DNA of 64,000 bases from Ovis canadensis (GCF_042477335.2 NC_091727.1:128495501-128559500); one strand, 5' to 3'. Shown: positions 20,160 through 32,259, counted from the stretch's first letter. Notes: generated by a model not told the origin, from the letters alone. A program made the numbers and translations.

Positions 20160-20965
20160 ACAGATTTAATTAACCCTCCAAAAATTAGAAACGTAGAAAC
20201 TGAAAAATAAGAAAAAAAACCAGATGAGATAAATGAAAATCAAACACCAAGATGGTAGATTTCAATCTAAAATAACAATTTTATTGTGTAAATAGACTAA
20301 ACACCCTTGTTAAAATACAAGATTGTCAAATTTGATGGTAAAGTAAGACCCTACCATATATTTCTTAGTTGATACACACACTAAACATAGAGACAAAAAG
20401 AAGCTGAAACTAAAAGAATAGAAAAAGATATGCCACGTGAACCCTAATCATATAAAATATGTTATGGCTGTATTACTATCAGACAAAGTAGCTTATGATG
20501 AGGAGATATACTAGTAATAGAGACATTTCATAATGATAAAAGTGTTAATTATTCAAGAAGAAAAAATACTCCTGAATGTGTTGATTCTGATGAAAAGTCC
20601 TAATATATGAAAGTCTTAAATATATGAATCAAAAAGGTCCTAAATATATGAATCAAAAACTATTAGAAAATAAAGGATAGTCAAATCTACAAACAAGGAG
20701 ACTTTAACAACATTCTCTCAGTAATTGATGGAACATGTAAAGAAAAAAATCAGAAATAACATGAAGGACTTAACATCATCAACCATTTGACCTAATTGAC
20801 ATTTATGTAACATCAGACCCATTAATAGTAAAATACACATTTGGTAAAGAACATTCACCAATATAGACCACATGTTAGGTTATAAAATAAGTCCCAATAC
20901 ATGTCTAAGGATTGGCATCATGCAGAATCCTGCACACGAATAAAAAGTGGTATTTTGGTACTCAT

Positions 20966-22585
20966 AGGTCAGTCGCTCAGTCATGCCGACTCTTTGGGAC
21001 CCCATGAATCGCAGCACGCCAGGCCTCCCTGTCCATCACCAACTCCCGGAGTTCACTCAGACTCACCTCCATTGAGTTTGTGATGCCATTCAGCCATCTC
21101 ATTCTCGGTCGTCCCCTTCTCCTCCTGCCCCCAATCCCTCCCAGCATCAGAGTCTTCTTCAATGAGTCAACTCTTCGCATGAGGTGGCCAAAGTACTGGA
21201 GCTTCAGCTTTAGCATCATTCCTTCCAAAGTAATCCCAGGGCTAATCTCCTTCAGAATGGACTCGTTGGATCTCCTTGCAGTCCAAGGGACTCTCAAGAG
21301 TCTTCTCCAACATCACAGTTCAAAAGCATCAATTCTTCGGTGCTCACCCTTCTTCACAGTCCAACTCTCACATCCATACATGACCACAGGAAAAACCATA
21401 GCCTAGACTAGATGGACCTTAGTCGGCAAAGTAATGTCTCTGCTTTTGAATGTGCTATCTAGGTTGATCATAACTTTCCTTCCAAGGAGTAAGCGTCTTT
21501 TAATTTCATGGCTGCAGTCACCATCTGCAGTGATTTTGGAGCCCCAAAAAATAAAGTCTGACACTGTTTCCACTGTTTCTCCATCTATTTCCCATGAAGT
21601 GATGGGACCAGATGCCATGATCTTCATTTTCTGAATGTTGAGCTTTAGGCCAACTTTTTCACTCTCCTCTTTCACTTGGCTTTTTAGCTCCTCTTCACTT
21701 TCTGCCAAAAGGGTGGTGTCATCTGCATATCTGAGGTTATTGATATTTCTCCTGGCAATCTTGATTCCAGCTTGTGCTTCTTCCAGTCCAGCGTTTCTCA
21801 TGATGTACTCTGCATATAAGTGAAACAAGCAGGGTGACAATATACAGCCTTGATGTACTCCTTTTCCTATTTGGACCCAGTCTGTTGTTCCATGTCCAGT
21901 TCTAACTGTTGCTTCCTGACCTGTATACAGATTTCTCAAGAGGCAGGTCAGGTGATCTGGTATTCCCATCTCTTTCAGAATTTTCCAGAGTTTATTGTGA
22001 TCCACGCAGTCAAAGGCTTTGGCATAGTCAATAAAGCAGAAATAGATGTTTTTCTGGAACTCTCTTGCTTTTTCCTTGATCCAGCGGATGTTGGCAATTT
22101 GATCTCTGGTTCCTCTGCCTTTTCTAAAACCAGCTTGAACATCAGGAAGTTCATGGTTCCCGTATTGCTGAAGCCTGGCTTGGAGAATTTTGAGCATTAC
22201 TTTACTATTGTGTGAGATGAGTGCAATTGTGTGGTAGTTTGAGCATTCTTTGGCATTGCCTTTCCTTGGGATTGGAATGAAAACTGACCTTTTCCAGTCC
22301 TGTGGCCACTGCTGAGTTTTCCAAATTTGCTGGCATGTTGAGTGCAGCACTTTCACAGCATCATCTTTTAGGATTTGAAACAGTTCAACTGGAATTCCAT
22401 CACCTCCACTAGCTTTGTTCATAGTGATGCTTTCTAAGGCCCACTTGACTTCACATTCCAAGATGTCTGGTTCTAGATTAGTGATCACATCATTATGACT
22501 ATCTGGGTCGTGAAGATCTTTTTTGTACAGTTCTTCCGTGTATTCTTGCCATCTCTTCTTAATATCTTCTGCTTCTGTTAATGGT
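20966..22585 (-). mobile_element. BovB LINE, RT to 3' end, best preserved RT
   Basis: A 1.6-kb minus-strand copy runs from just before the RT domain to the BovB 3' end and lacks the endonuclease region. It sits in an old L1. A clean target-site duplication is not obvious. See the ORF entry for its coding state. Confidence 0.96.
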
Positions 22586-22674
22586 ATGGCATTCATAAAA
22601 AACAGCAAGATACATAGGGAGTCCTCGAAAATTTTGAAACTATGCAGTATACTACCAAAAAACTCATGGGTCAA
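21403..22674 (-). pseudogene. BovB reverse transcriptase reading frame, 423 codons, truncated at both ends
   Basis: This is the longest open frame in the window. Codons 1-30 come from flanking L1-like DNA; BovB-derived protein starts near codon 31 (PLTEAEDIKKRWQEYTEE). All RT blocks are present in order: ASGGDGIPVE (88-97), FIPIPRKGN (132-140), AGFRKGRGT (181-189), FIDYAKAFDCVDH with catalytic Asp216 (214-226), GVHQGCILSPCLF (272-284) and YADD with Asp318 and Asp319 (316-319). The frame stops after PTKVHLV, short of the usual C-terminal region, which continues in another frame (20977-21297). There is no endonuclease domain and no BovB promoter, so independent mobility is not expected. An RT this open in a 5'-truncated copy most likely reflects young age rather than selection. 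Confidence 0.85.
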
Positions 22675-23751
22675 ATGAAATCACAAGGAGATTAGAAACC
22701 ATTTTTAAATGATATATAATAAAACAGTTATATCAAATCTTGTGTGATACATCTGAAACATCTCTTAGAAGAAATTTTGTAACTTTGAATGCCTATTATT
22801 GGAAAAGAAGACATAAAATCAATGATTTCTATTTCCACCTCGAGAATTCAGGTAAGTAATAGCCAGCTAAACCCAAGTAAGTAGAAATATATATATAAAT
22901 AAAAGTGAAATCAATAAAATGGAAAAAATAGCAGAGATTATCAACAAAGTTTTTTGGGGGAAAGATTAACAGCATGAATACATACAGAACAAATTGTATC
23001 AGAAAAAAATGAAAACATAAATTATGAATGTTAGGAATGAAAAAGGAGATATCCCTATAGATTACATAGGTTTTATAATGATAATAAAGGAATAATAGGG
23101 ATGACTTTATGCCAAAAAATTCAACAGAGAAGAAATGAATAAATTTGTTGGAAGAAGCAAATTGCCAAAACCAGTACAAGAAGTAGGAAATCTATACTTG
23201 TTAATGAAATTGAGCTCATTACCAAACAATTTTCCACAAATAGAACTCCAGGTCCAGATGATTTCACTGATGAATTCTATCAAACATTTATGGAAGAAAT
23301 AATACCAATCCTATGAAAAATCATTGAAAAACATTTTTACTAATTTATGAAACCAGTATAACTTTAATACTAAAATATAACATACAAGAAAGATAAATTA
23401 TAGACAAATATCACTATTGAACATAGATACATAAGTCCTTAACAAAACATTAGAAAGTCAGATATAGCAATATATAAAAAGGATAATCTATCTTGATCAG
23501 TGGGCTTTTTCACATATAAAAATTGATTAATTTTTATCAGATTAAAGAACATCTTGTAATTTCAGTAGATGCAGAAAAAGCATTTGAGAAAATACAAAAA
23601 AAAAACCCCTTAGGGATAAGAGAAATAGACTAAAAACTATAAAGCATTGTTGAGAGAAATTGAAAGATACTTTAAAAATGGAAAATAAGATGTTATTTGA
23701 TAGGAAGAGTAAATATTAAGATGCCAGTTGTCCATAAACTGACCTAGACCT

Positions 23752-23795
23752 GCACTGTCCAATCTGGTAGCCATTAGTCACTTTTTGGTTGTTTA

Positions 23796-23826
<31 letters not shown>

Positions 23827-24287
23827 GAGATACAGTTGATTTACAATATTAGTTTCAAGTACATGGCATAGTGATTCAAAATGTTTATAGATTATACTGC
23901 ATTTATAGTTATTGTAAGATATTGGCTATATTCCTTGTGCTGTACAATATATCTTTGTATCTTATTTATTTTATACACAGTAGTCTGTACCTCTTAATCC
24001 TCTACTCTATCTTGCCCCTCCTCCTTTCCATCTCCCCATTCATAACCACTAGTTTGTTCTCTATATATGTGAATTTGTTTCTTTTTTATTATATTCACTA
24101 GTTTGTTTTATATTTTAGATTTGTGGTTGTTTATTTTTAAATTATTTATAATTAAATAAAACAAAATCTTCATTTTTCATTTATACTATCCACATTTTAA
24201 ATGCTAAACAGTTACATGTATGTAGCTACCATACTAGACAGCAGATACATAACACTGTCACCATTATAGAAAATTATATTGAACAGT
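23752..24287. mobile_element. hAT-like DNA transposon carrying a nested L1
   Basis: Near-terminal inverted sequences can be seen: 'ctgcactgtccaatctggtagcc' at the left, and 'gctaccatactagacagcag' and 'attgaacagtattg' at the right. This matches a common mammalian non-autonomous hAT family whose name I am not sure of. It interrupts an old L1 and is itself interrupted by an L1 3' end. Confidence 0.65.
23797..24123 (-). mobile_element. L1 3' end nested in the hAT element
   Basis: The poly(A) is seen as T-rich sequence at 23812-23826 next to an (AT)n run. The 3' UTR follows on the minus strand. A perfect 11-base target duplication, TGGTTGTTTAT, lies at 23786-23796 and 24124-24134. Confidence 0.88.
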
Positions 24288-25590
24288 ATTGAGTCAATGC
24301 AATTGTGAAAAATCTTTTTTTAAGAAATCTACATGCTGATTTAAAATTTTATTTGGAAGGCAAAATACCTAGCACAGCCAAAACAATCTGGAGAAAGAAC
24401 AGAGTTGAAGGACTCATAACACCTGATTTCACAATTTTGGATAAAGGAACAATAAACAAAACAATATGGTACTGGAGACATGATTTTCAAAAGGTTAGGT
24501 GGAAAAGCAGAGAGTACAGAAATAGACCTAACACATATGATTTTCAAAAAGGATGCAAAGCAATTCACTAAGATAAAGGCAAACTTCTTCAACAAATGAT
24601 GCTTTAAGAATTGGGTATCATTATGGAAGAAAATCCTAGATAACTACCTCATACCACACACAAAAAAGTATGCAAGATGGATCACAGACCTAACCACAAC
24701 AATTAAAATGATAAGGCTACTAAAAGAATACACTGGATAATATCGTTTCAAACTTGTGATAGGCAGAGGTTTCTTAGAGTGAACACAGAAATCATGAATC
24801 ATAAAAGAAAAAAATAATATATTTTGCTTCATCAAAATGAAAATTTTCTGCTCATCAAAAGACAACATTAAGGAAATGAAAAGGCAAACAACAGATTGGG
24901 TGAAAATATTTGGAACATAGAACAGACACATAACTTGTATTCAGAATATAATGAAATAATTTCTGTGACTCAATAATGAATGAAAATCTACCCAGGAAAA
25001 CACTTGAGAAGACACTTCGAAACAAGATATATGTGAATAAACAGTAAGAACATGAACAGATGCTTAATATAATCATCATGAGGAAAATGAAAATTAAAGC
25101 CATAATAAGATATAGAAATACTTAATAAAATTGCTAAAAATGAATGAAAACCAAAAATGACAACATCAAATGTTAGAAAGGGTATGCAGTAACAAATCTC
25201 TTGTACGTTGCTAGTGGGACAGCAAAATGGTCTTTGGAAGACTATTCAGCCATTTCTTATAAAGTTAGGTGTAAATCTGCTTTATAACAAAACAATCCCA
25301 CCTCTAGGCAGTAATCCAAGAGAAATGAAAAGAAATGTTCACAAAAAGCACATACTGAATGATTCCATTAATATAATATTCTGCAACAGAAAAAAATACC
25401 CTATAGAGGATAGAAATCATGTCAGTGTTTACTTGGAGATGGTAGGGCTGATGAGGAGAGCTGGAGTGAATTTTCCAGGGTAATAGAAATATTCTGTATC
25501 TTGATAGGGGTGTGGGTAAAGTAAACATATGCGTTTTACAAAACCGATATGGCACACTTAAGATCTGAGCATTTTATTGAATGCAAATTA
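24288..25590 (+). mobile_element. Old L1, ORF2 3' part
   Basis: This continues the L1 from 23751 ('cacagccaaaacaatctgg', 'atggatcacagacctaa', 'ttggaagactattcagcc'). It ends with an L1M-type 3' end. Frames are short and broken (ORF 24305-24571 at most 88 codons). Confidence 0.8.
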
Positions 25591-25662
25591 TAACTTTCAG
25601 TTCAGTTCAGTCGCTCAGATCTTAAGTGTCCCATATTGGTATTGTAAAATGCATATATTTAC
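25521..25662. repeat. Inverted repeat, 50-base arms around a BovB tail
   Basis: The arms 25521-25570 and 25613-25662 are reverse complements with 5 mismatches in 50 (90%). The 42-base spacer ends with 'cagttcagttcagtcgctca', a BovB 3'-terminal fragment. The left arm belongs to the old L1 3' end; the right arm is an inverted copy of it. Confidence 0.9.
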
Positions 25663-25708
25663 ATTATGTGCAAATTATCACATTATGACATTATGTGCAA
25701 ATTATCAC
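25661..25708 (+). repeat. Short direct repeat, 21 bases twice
   Basis: ACATTATGTGCAAATTATCAC occurs at 25661-25681 and 25688-25708, an offset of 27 bases. It directly abuts the inverted repeat. Confidence 0.9.
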
Positions 25709-25719
25709 AAGCTTACTGA

Positions 25720-26530
25720 CTTTAAACAACACCCATTTATTACTTCACAGTTTCTGTAGGTCAGAAGTCCAGTATAGCATGACTGGGTTTCTAAACAAAA
25801 GATATCAAAATCAAGGTGTCAGCTGTGTCAAATTCTTAGCTCAAGGTTCTGAGGGAAAACATGCTTCCAAACTTATTCATACTGTTGGCTGAATTCAATT
25901 TGTTGAAGTTGAGCGGTTGAAAACCCACTCCCCTTCTTTTTTCTGACTATCTTTCAAGGACTGTTCTCAGCATCTAGAGGCCATTTTCAGTTCCATACCC
26001 CCATGGCCTCTTGATCTTCCGTCCTAGCTCAGTTGGTAAAGAAGCTGCCTGCAAGGCAGGAGACCCAGGTTCAGTTCCTGGGTCAGGAAGATCCCCTGGA
26101 GAAGAAAATAGCAACCCACTCCAGTATTCTTGCCTGGAAAACCCGATGGAGGAGGGAGGCTCCTCCCATGGAGAGGAGCTTGGTGGGCTACAGTCCATGG
26201 GGGTCTCAAGAGCTGGACACAACTTAGCGACTAAACCACCACCACCATGGCCTCTTACTTCTCATAACAGAATCATCCTCACATTGAATTCCTCTCACAG
26301 TTCAAATAGCTCTGATTTCTTCTTTTGCTACCAGTCAGAGAAAAATGCTTTAAAAGGGCTAATGTTATTAGGTCAGACTCACCAAGATATCTTAAAACCA
26401 ACTGATGTGAGACTTTAATTACATCTGCAAAATCCCTTCATAGCAGTACTTAGATTCGTATTTGAATAACCGAGGCCAGGAATCAGGAGAGGGGCATTTA
26501 AAAATGCTACAGATCACATAACCAAATAAA
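25720..26530. mobile_element. Old interspersed repeat of uncertain family, split by Bov-tA
   Basis: Phrases such as 'cacagtttctgtaggtcagaagtcc', 'aatcaaggtgtcagc' and 'gtgagactttaattacatctgcaaaatcccttc' occur in a widespread mammalian repeat. I cannot name it with confidence. It resumes after the SINE at 26245. Confidence 0.45.
26013..26244 (+). mobile_element. Bov-tA SINE
   Basis: This is a full-length plus-strand copy with target duplication CCATGGCCTCTT at 26001-26012 and 26245-26256. It contains an internal extra 'ggaggctcctcccatggagaggagc' block compared with its neighbours. Confidence 0.95.
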
Positions 26531-26534
26531 AAAT

Positions 26535-26650
26535 GAAGGAGGAATAAAAACACTTTCAGACAAACAACAGCTGAGAAATGTGTTACCAACAGATTTTACT
26601 ACAAGAAATACAAAAGGAAATTTTTCAGGGTGAAAGGACAAAGGTATAAA
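26535..26650 (+). mobile_element. Old L1 fragment
   Basis: The text 'cactttcagacaaacaacagctgagaaatgtgttacc' and 'ctacaagaaatacaaaagg' match the same L1M region as 18400-18490. Confidence 0.6.
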
Positions 26651-26689
26651 ACAAAAAGCCAGTTGTGTACTTTCCTGGGAAAAATTCCC

Positions 26690-27440
26690 CAGTGGTCTTC
26701 CTTTATATTTGCAATAAAATACACACTTCTTACCATGGTTTCAAGACCCTCTGCTTCCTTCTCCAACCTCATCTCCTACTGTCCTCCTATTTCTTCCTTG
26801 ATCTGCAGCCATTTTGTCCCCTTGTCTGGTCATTTGTTTTGGTCCCTTGGATTTGCTGGTTGCCATAAGGGCTTCCCTGGTGGCTCAGATGGTAAGGAAT
26901 CTGCTTCAGAAGATCCAGGTTTGATTCCTGGGTCTGGAACATTCCATGGAGAAGGGAATGGCAACCCACTCCAGTATTCTTGCCTGGAGAATTCCATGGA
27001 CAGAGGAGGCTGGTGAGCTACATAGTTCATGAGGTTGCAAAGAGTCAGACATGACCAGAACAACTACCACTTTCCTGCCTTAAGGCTGCCCCATTTCTAT
27101 GGAGTGGCCTTCCCAGACTTAATGCTTCTCATCATTCCATTTGTTCAAATCAGAATGATCTTCCCAGATTTTGGATTCCATGATTTTAGCGTCAAAGGAG
27201 ATACCTAACCGTCAAAGTCAGACCAACTTCTCTGCCTCTTACCAGATCTCTATATCACATTACTCTGTTTATTTTCTTCATAGAACTTAATATTCTCTGA
27301 GATTACCTTGTTTATTTATTGCCTTGTTTGTTCTTACTAGACTGCTTCTCCTTTATTTTGTTCTTAATACCTTGTCTCTTTCACTTTTTTTTCCCCTCTA
27401 TCTTGTCCTTACAGCTTAGTGTGGAGTCCTGTAAGCACAC
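26690..27440 (+). mobile_element. L2 LINE 3' fragment, split by Bov-tA
   Basis: The order of segments follows the L2 3' region: 'tcaagaccctctgcttccttctccaacctcatctcctac', then 'atttctatggagtggccttccc', 'atagaacttaatattctctgag' and 'ttgtttatttattgcc'. It is interrupted at 26869-27068. Confidence 0.65.
26869..27068 (+). mobile_element. Bov-tA SINE
   Basis: A plus-strand copy runs from 'gggcttccctggtggctcag' to 'agagtcagacatgacc'. It splits the L2 fragment. Confidence 0.93.
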
Positions 27441-27554
27441 AAAAAGTACTTGTTTGTGGAGGAGAGAATGCAAAGACAATTGGAATTGGTTGCAATAGAT
27501 AAGAAGGAGACTTCAAACAAATTTCTGGAAGTCAAAAAAGCAGATGAAAGAATC

Positions 27555-28452
27555 AGTTCAGTTCAGTCGCTCAGCCGTGTCCAACTCTTTGCGACCCCAT
27601 GAATCGCAGCAGGCCAGGCCTCCCTGTCCATCACCAACTCCCGGAGTTCACTCAGACTCACATCCATTGAGTCAGTGATGCCATCCAGCCATCTCATCCT
27701 CGGTCGTCCCCTTCTCCTCCTGCCCCCAATCCCTCTCAGCATCAGAGTCTTTTCCAATGAGTCAACTCTTCGCATGAGGTGGCCAAAGTCCTGGAGTTTC
27801 GGCCTTAGCATCATTCCTTCCAAAGAAATCCCGGGGCTAATCTCCTTCAGAATGGACTGGTTGGATGTCCTTGCAGTCCAAGGGACTCTCAAGAGTCTTC
27901 TCCAACATCACAGTTCAAAAGCATAAATTCTTTGGTGCTCAGGCTTATTCAGAGTCCAACTTTCACATCCATACATGACCACAGGAAAAACCATAGCCTT
28001 GACTAGACGGACCTTAGTCGGCAAAGTAATGTCTCTGCTTTTGAATATGCTATCTAGGTTGGTCATAACTTTTCTTCCAAGGAGTAAGCGTCTTTTAATT
28101 TCATGGCTGCAATCACCATCTGCAGTGATTTTGGAGCCCACCCAAAATAAAGTCTGACACTGTTTTCACTGTTTCCCCATCTATTTCCCATGAAGTGATG
28201 GGACTGGATGCCATTATCTTCGTTTTCTGAATGTTGAGCTTTAAGCCAACTTTTTCACTCTCCTCTTTCACATTCATCAAGAGGCTTTTTAGTTCCTCTT
28301 CACTTTCTGCCATAAGGGTGGTGAATCTGCATATCTGAGGTTATTGATATTTCTCCCAGCAATCTTCATTCCAGCTTGTGTTTCTTCCAGTCCAGCGTTT
28401 CTCATGATGTACTCTGCATATAAGTTCAATAAGCAGAGTGACAATATACAGT
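27555..28452 (-). mobile_element. BovB LINE, 3' part
   Basis: A minus-strand copy runs from the BovB 3' end (27555) to the RT region 'aagcagagtgacaatatacag'. It abuts, head to head, the plus-strand BovB that starts at 28453. Frames are broken at 27908-28141 and 28113-28313. Confidence 0.95.
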
Positions 28453-31400
28453 GAATTTAACTCAGATGACCATTATATCTACTATTGTGGGCAAGAATCC
28501 CTTACAAGAAATGGAGTAGCCATCATAGTCCAAAAAAGAAATGCAGTACTTGGATGCAATCTCAAAAACGACAGAATGATCTCTGTTCGTTTCCAAGGCA
28601 AATCACAGTAATCCAAGTCTATGCCCTGACCAGTAAAGCTGAAGAAGCTGAAATTGAATGATTCTATGAAGACCTACAAGACCTTCTAGAATTAACACCC
28701 CAAAAAGATGTCCTTTTCATTATAGGGGACTGGAATGCAAAAGTAGGAAGCCAAGAAACACCTGGAGTAACAGGAAAATTTGGCCTTGGAGTACAGAATG
28801 AAGCAGGGCAAAGGCTAATAGAGTTTTGCCAAGAGAACGCACTGGTGATAGCAAACACCCTCTTCCAACAACACAAGAGAAGACTCTACACATGGACATC
28901 ACCAGGTGGTCAACACCAAAATCAGACTTACTATATTCCTTGCAGCCAAACATGGAGAAGCTCTGTACAGTCAGCAAAAACAAGACCAGGAGCTGACTGT
29001 GGCTCAGATCATGAGCTCCTTATTGCCAAATTCAGACTTAAATTGAAGAAAGTAGGGAAAACCACTAGACCATTCAGGTAGGACCTAAATCAAATCCCTA
29101 ACTATTATACCTGGATAGCATATTAAAAAACAGTGACATTACTTTGACAACAAAGGTCTGTCTAGTCAAGGCTATGTTTTTTCCAGTGGTCATGTATTGA
29201 TGTGAGAGTTGGACTGTGAAGAAGGCTGAGTGCTGAAAAATTGATGCTTTTGTACTGTGGTATTGGAGAAGACTCTTGCAGTCCAAGGGACTCCATGAGC
29301 TCCAATCAGTCCATCCTAAAGGAGATCAGTCCTAGGTGTTCATTGGAAGAACTGATATTGAAGCTGAAACTTCAATACTTTGGTCACCTCGAGGGAAGAG
29401 TTGACTCATTGGTAAAAACCCTGATGCTGGGAGGGATTGGGGGCAGGAGGAGAAGGGGATGACAGAGGATGAGATGGCTGGATGGCATCAATGACTCAAT
29501 GGACATGAGTTTGGGTAAACTCAGGGAGTTGGTGATGGACAGGGAGGCCTGGCATGCTGCGATTCATGGGGTTGCAAAGAGTCGGACAGGACAGAGTGAC
29601 TGAACTGAACTGAACTGAACAATTATACAGTGGAAGTGAGAAATAGATTTAAGGGACTAGATCTGATAGATAGAGTGCCTGATGAACTATGGACAGAGAT
29701 CTTGACATTGTACAGGAGACGGGGAGCAAGATCATCCCCAAGATAAATAAATGCAAAAAAGCAAAATGGCTGTCTGAGCAGGCCTTACAAATAGCTGAGA
29801 AACAAAGAGAAGCCAAAAGCAAAGGAGAAAAGGAAAGATACACCCATTTGAATTCCAAAGAATAGCAAGGAGAGATAAGAAAGCCTTCCTCAGTGATCAG
29901 TGCAAAGAAAGAGAGGAAAAAATAGAATGGGAAAGACTAGAGATCTTTTCAAGAAAATTAGAGATACCAAGGGAACATTTCATGCAAAGATGGGCATGAT
30001 AAAGGACAGAAATGGTATGGACCTAACAGAAGCAGAAGATATTAAGAAGAGGTGGCAAGAATACACAGAAGAACAATACAAAAAGATCTTCATGACCCAG
30101 ATAATTACAATGGTGTGATCACTCACCTAGAGCCAGACATCCTGGAATGTGAAGTCAAGTGGGCCTTGGGAAGCATCACTATGAACAAAGCTAGTGAAGG
30201 TGATGGAATTCCAGCTGAACTATTTCAAATCCTGAAAGATGATGCTGTGAAAGTGCTGCACTCAATATGCCAGCAAAATTGGAAAACTCAGCAGTGGCCA
30301 CAGGACTGAAAAAGATCCCAAAGAAAGGCAATGCCAAAGAATGTTCAAACTACTGCACAATTGCACTCATCTCACACACTAGCAAAGTAATGCTCAAAAT
30401 TCCCCAAGCCAGGCTTCAACAATACATGAATTGTGAACTTACATATGTTCATGCTGGTTTTAGAAAAGGCAGAGGAACCAGAGATCAAATTGCCAACATC
30501 CACTGGAAAATCAAAAAAGCAAGAGAGTTCCAGGAAAACAACTATTTATGCTTTATTGACTATGTCAAAGCCTTTGACTGTGTGGATCACAATAAACTGT
30601 GGAAAATTCTGAAAGAGAATGGAATACTGAGGTGGGAACACCAGACCACCTGACCTGTCTCTTGAGAAACGTGTATGCAGGTCAGGAAGCAACAGTTAGA
30701 ACTGGACTTGAAAAAGACTGGTTCCAAATAGGAAAAGGAGTATGTCAAAGCTGTGTATTGTCACCCTGCTTATATAACTTATATGCAGAGTATATCATGA
30801 GAAACGCTGGGCTGGATGAAGCACAAGGTGGAATCAAGATTGTTGGGAGAAATATCAAACAACTTCAGATATGCCAACAACACCAACCTTATGGCAGATT
30901 GTGAAGAACTAAAGAGCCTCTTGATGAAAGTGAAAGAGGAGAGTGAAAATGTTGGCTTAAAGCTCAACATTCAGAAAGCAAAGATCATGGCATCCGGTCC
31001 CATCACTTCATGGCAAATAGATGGAGAAAAATTTGGAACAGTGGCAGACTTTATTTTGGGTGGCTCCAAAATCACTGCAGCCATGAAATAAAAATACACT
31101 TACTCCTTGGAAGAAAAGTTATACCAACCTAGACACCATATTATAAAGCAGAGACATTACTTGGCCAACAAAAGTCTGTCTAGTCAAGTTCATGGTTTTT
31201 CTAGTAGTCATGTATGGATGTGAGAGTTGGACGATTTAGAAAGCTGAGCACTGAAGAACTGATGCTTTTTAACTGTGGTGTTTGAGAAGTCTCTTGAGAG
31301 TCCCTTGGACTGCTAGGAGATCCAACCAGTCCATCCTAAAGGAAATCAGTCCTGAATATTCATTGGAAGGACTGATGATGAAGCTGAAACTCCAATACTT

Positions 31401-31615
31401 TGGCCACCTGATGCGAAGAACTGACTCAGTTGAAAAGACCCTGATGCTGGGAAAGATTGAAGGTAGGAGCAGAAGGGGACAATAGAGGATGAGATGGTTG
31501 GATGGCATTACTGACTCGATGGACATGAGTTTGAGCAAGGTGATTCACAGGGAAGCCTGGCATGCTGCAGTCCATGGGGTTGCAAAGAGTTGGACATGAC
31601 TGAGCCATTGAACTG
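28453..31615 (+). mobile_element. BovB LINE, longest copy, endonuclease and RT, inactive
   Basis: This is the only copy in the window with the N-terminal APE-type endonuclease. IIGDWNAKVG lies near 28717-28748 and the CGSDHELL catalytic-His motif near 28996-29020. RT text follows (FIDYVKAFDCVDH near 30556-30595) and then the C-terminal region and 3' end. It is inactive: many frameshifts and stops, a degenerate YADD box, and a second BovB inserted at 29111-29620. The true 5' end is missing. Confidence 0.93.
29111..29620 (+). mobile_element. BovB 3' fragment nested inside another BovB
   Basis: The host BovB reads 'aatccctaactattatac' before the insertion and 'aattatacagtggaagtg' after it, giving a short duplication ATTATAC (29104-29110 and 29622-29628). 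The nested copy ends in three or more 'ctgaa' units. Confidence 0.92.
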
Positions 31616-31687
31616 AACTAAAGACAGCCTGAAAAGAACCTAAAGAACTACCTGTCTCAGAATAACATCTTCCTCATCCTGGCCTTT

Positions 31688-31948
31688 TGGAGAAGACAAC
31701 GGCACCCCACTCTAGTACTCTTGCCTGGAAAATCACATGGACGGGGGAGGCTGGTGGGCTGCAGTCCATGGGGTCGCGAAGAGTAGGACACGACTGAACG
31801 ACCTCACTTTCACTTTACACTTTCATGCACTGGAGAAGGCAATGGCAACCCACTCCAGTACTCTTGCCTGGAGAATCCCAGGGATAGGGGAGCCTGGTGG
31901 GCTGCTGTCTATGGGGTCGCACAGAGTCGGACACGACTGAAGTGACTT

Positions 31949-31977
<29 letters not shown>
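31688..31977 (+). mobile_element. Bov-A2 dimeric SINE with (CAG)9 tail
   Basis: Two monomers and the 'cttcactttcactttacactttcatgcactgg' linker are followed by nine uninterrupted CAG units (31951-31977). AGC tails on Bov-A2 are a classic source of bovine trinucleotide microsatellites. Confidence 0.96.
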
Positions 31978-31983
<6 letters not shown>

Positions 31984-32259
31984 GATCCTGGCATTTAGAG
32001 TTCCCCCGCATAGCAGCTCATTCACTGTCTGCTCACCTAAAGCAAAATCTGTGAGACCATGAGCCCAGCTCTCATATTATGATGTATTCTATTTTACTAT
32101 TCATAATGACAATGGATAGGCACTCACCACAGGACAACAGAGGAAATACTCTGACCTGAAAGAAAAATACCAAGTTAACAAGAAATATTCTTTGAACTAA
32201 TACAGAACTGAAGATAACTCCAAAACAACTACCACCATCATGAAATTTCAAAAGACCAA
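31978..32259. other. Unassigned sequence
   Basis: I see no gene or identified repeat. It is AT-rich in its second half. Confidence 0.4.

Larger units (their letters stand above)
20160..23751 (+). mobile_element. Old L1, internal region, split by BovB
   Basis: Degenerate L1M-type sequence at 20160-20965 ('tactatcagacaaagtag', 'agacccattaatagtaaaatac') continues at 22590-23751. The continuation retains recognisable ORF2 text such as 'actccaggtccagatgatttcactgatgaattctatc'. A BovB occupies 20966-22585. The L1 resumes again beyond an hAT element at 24288. Confidence 0.75.
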
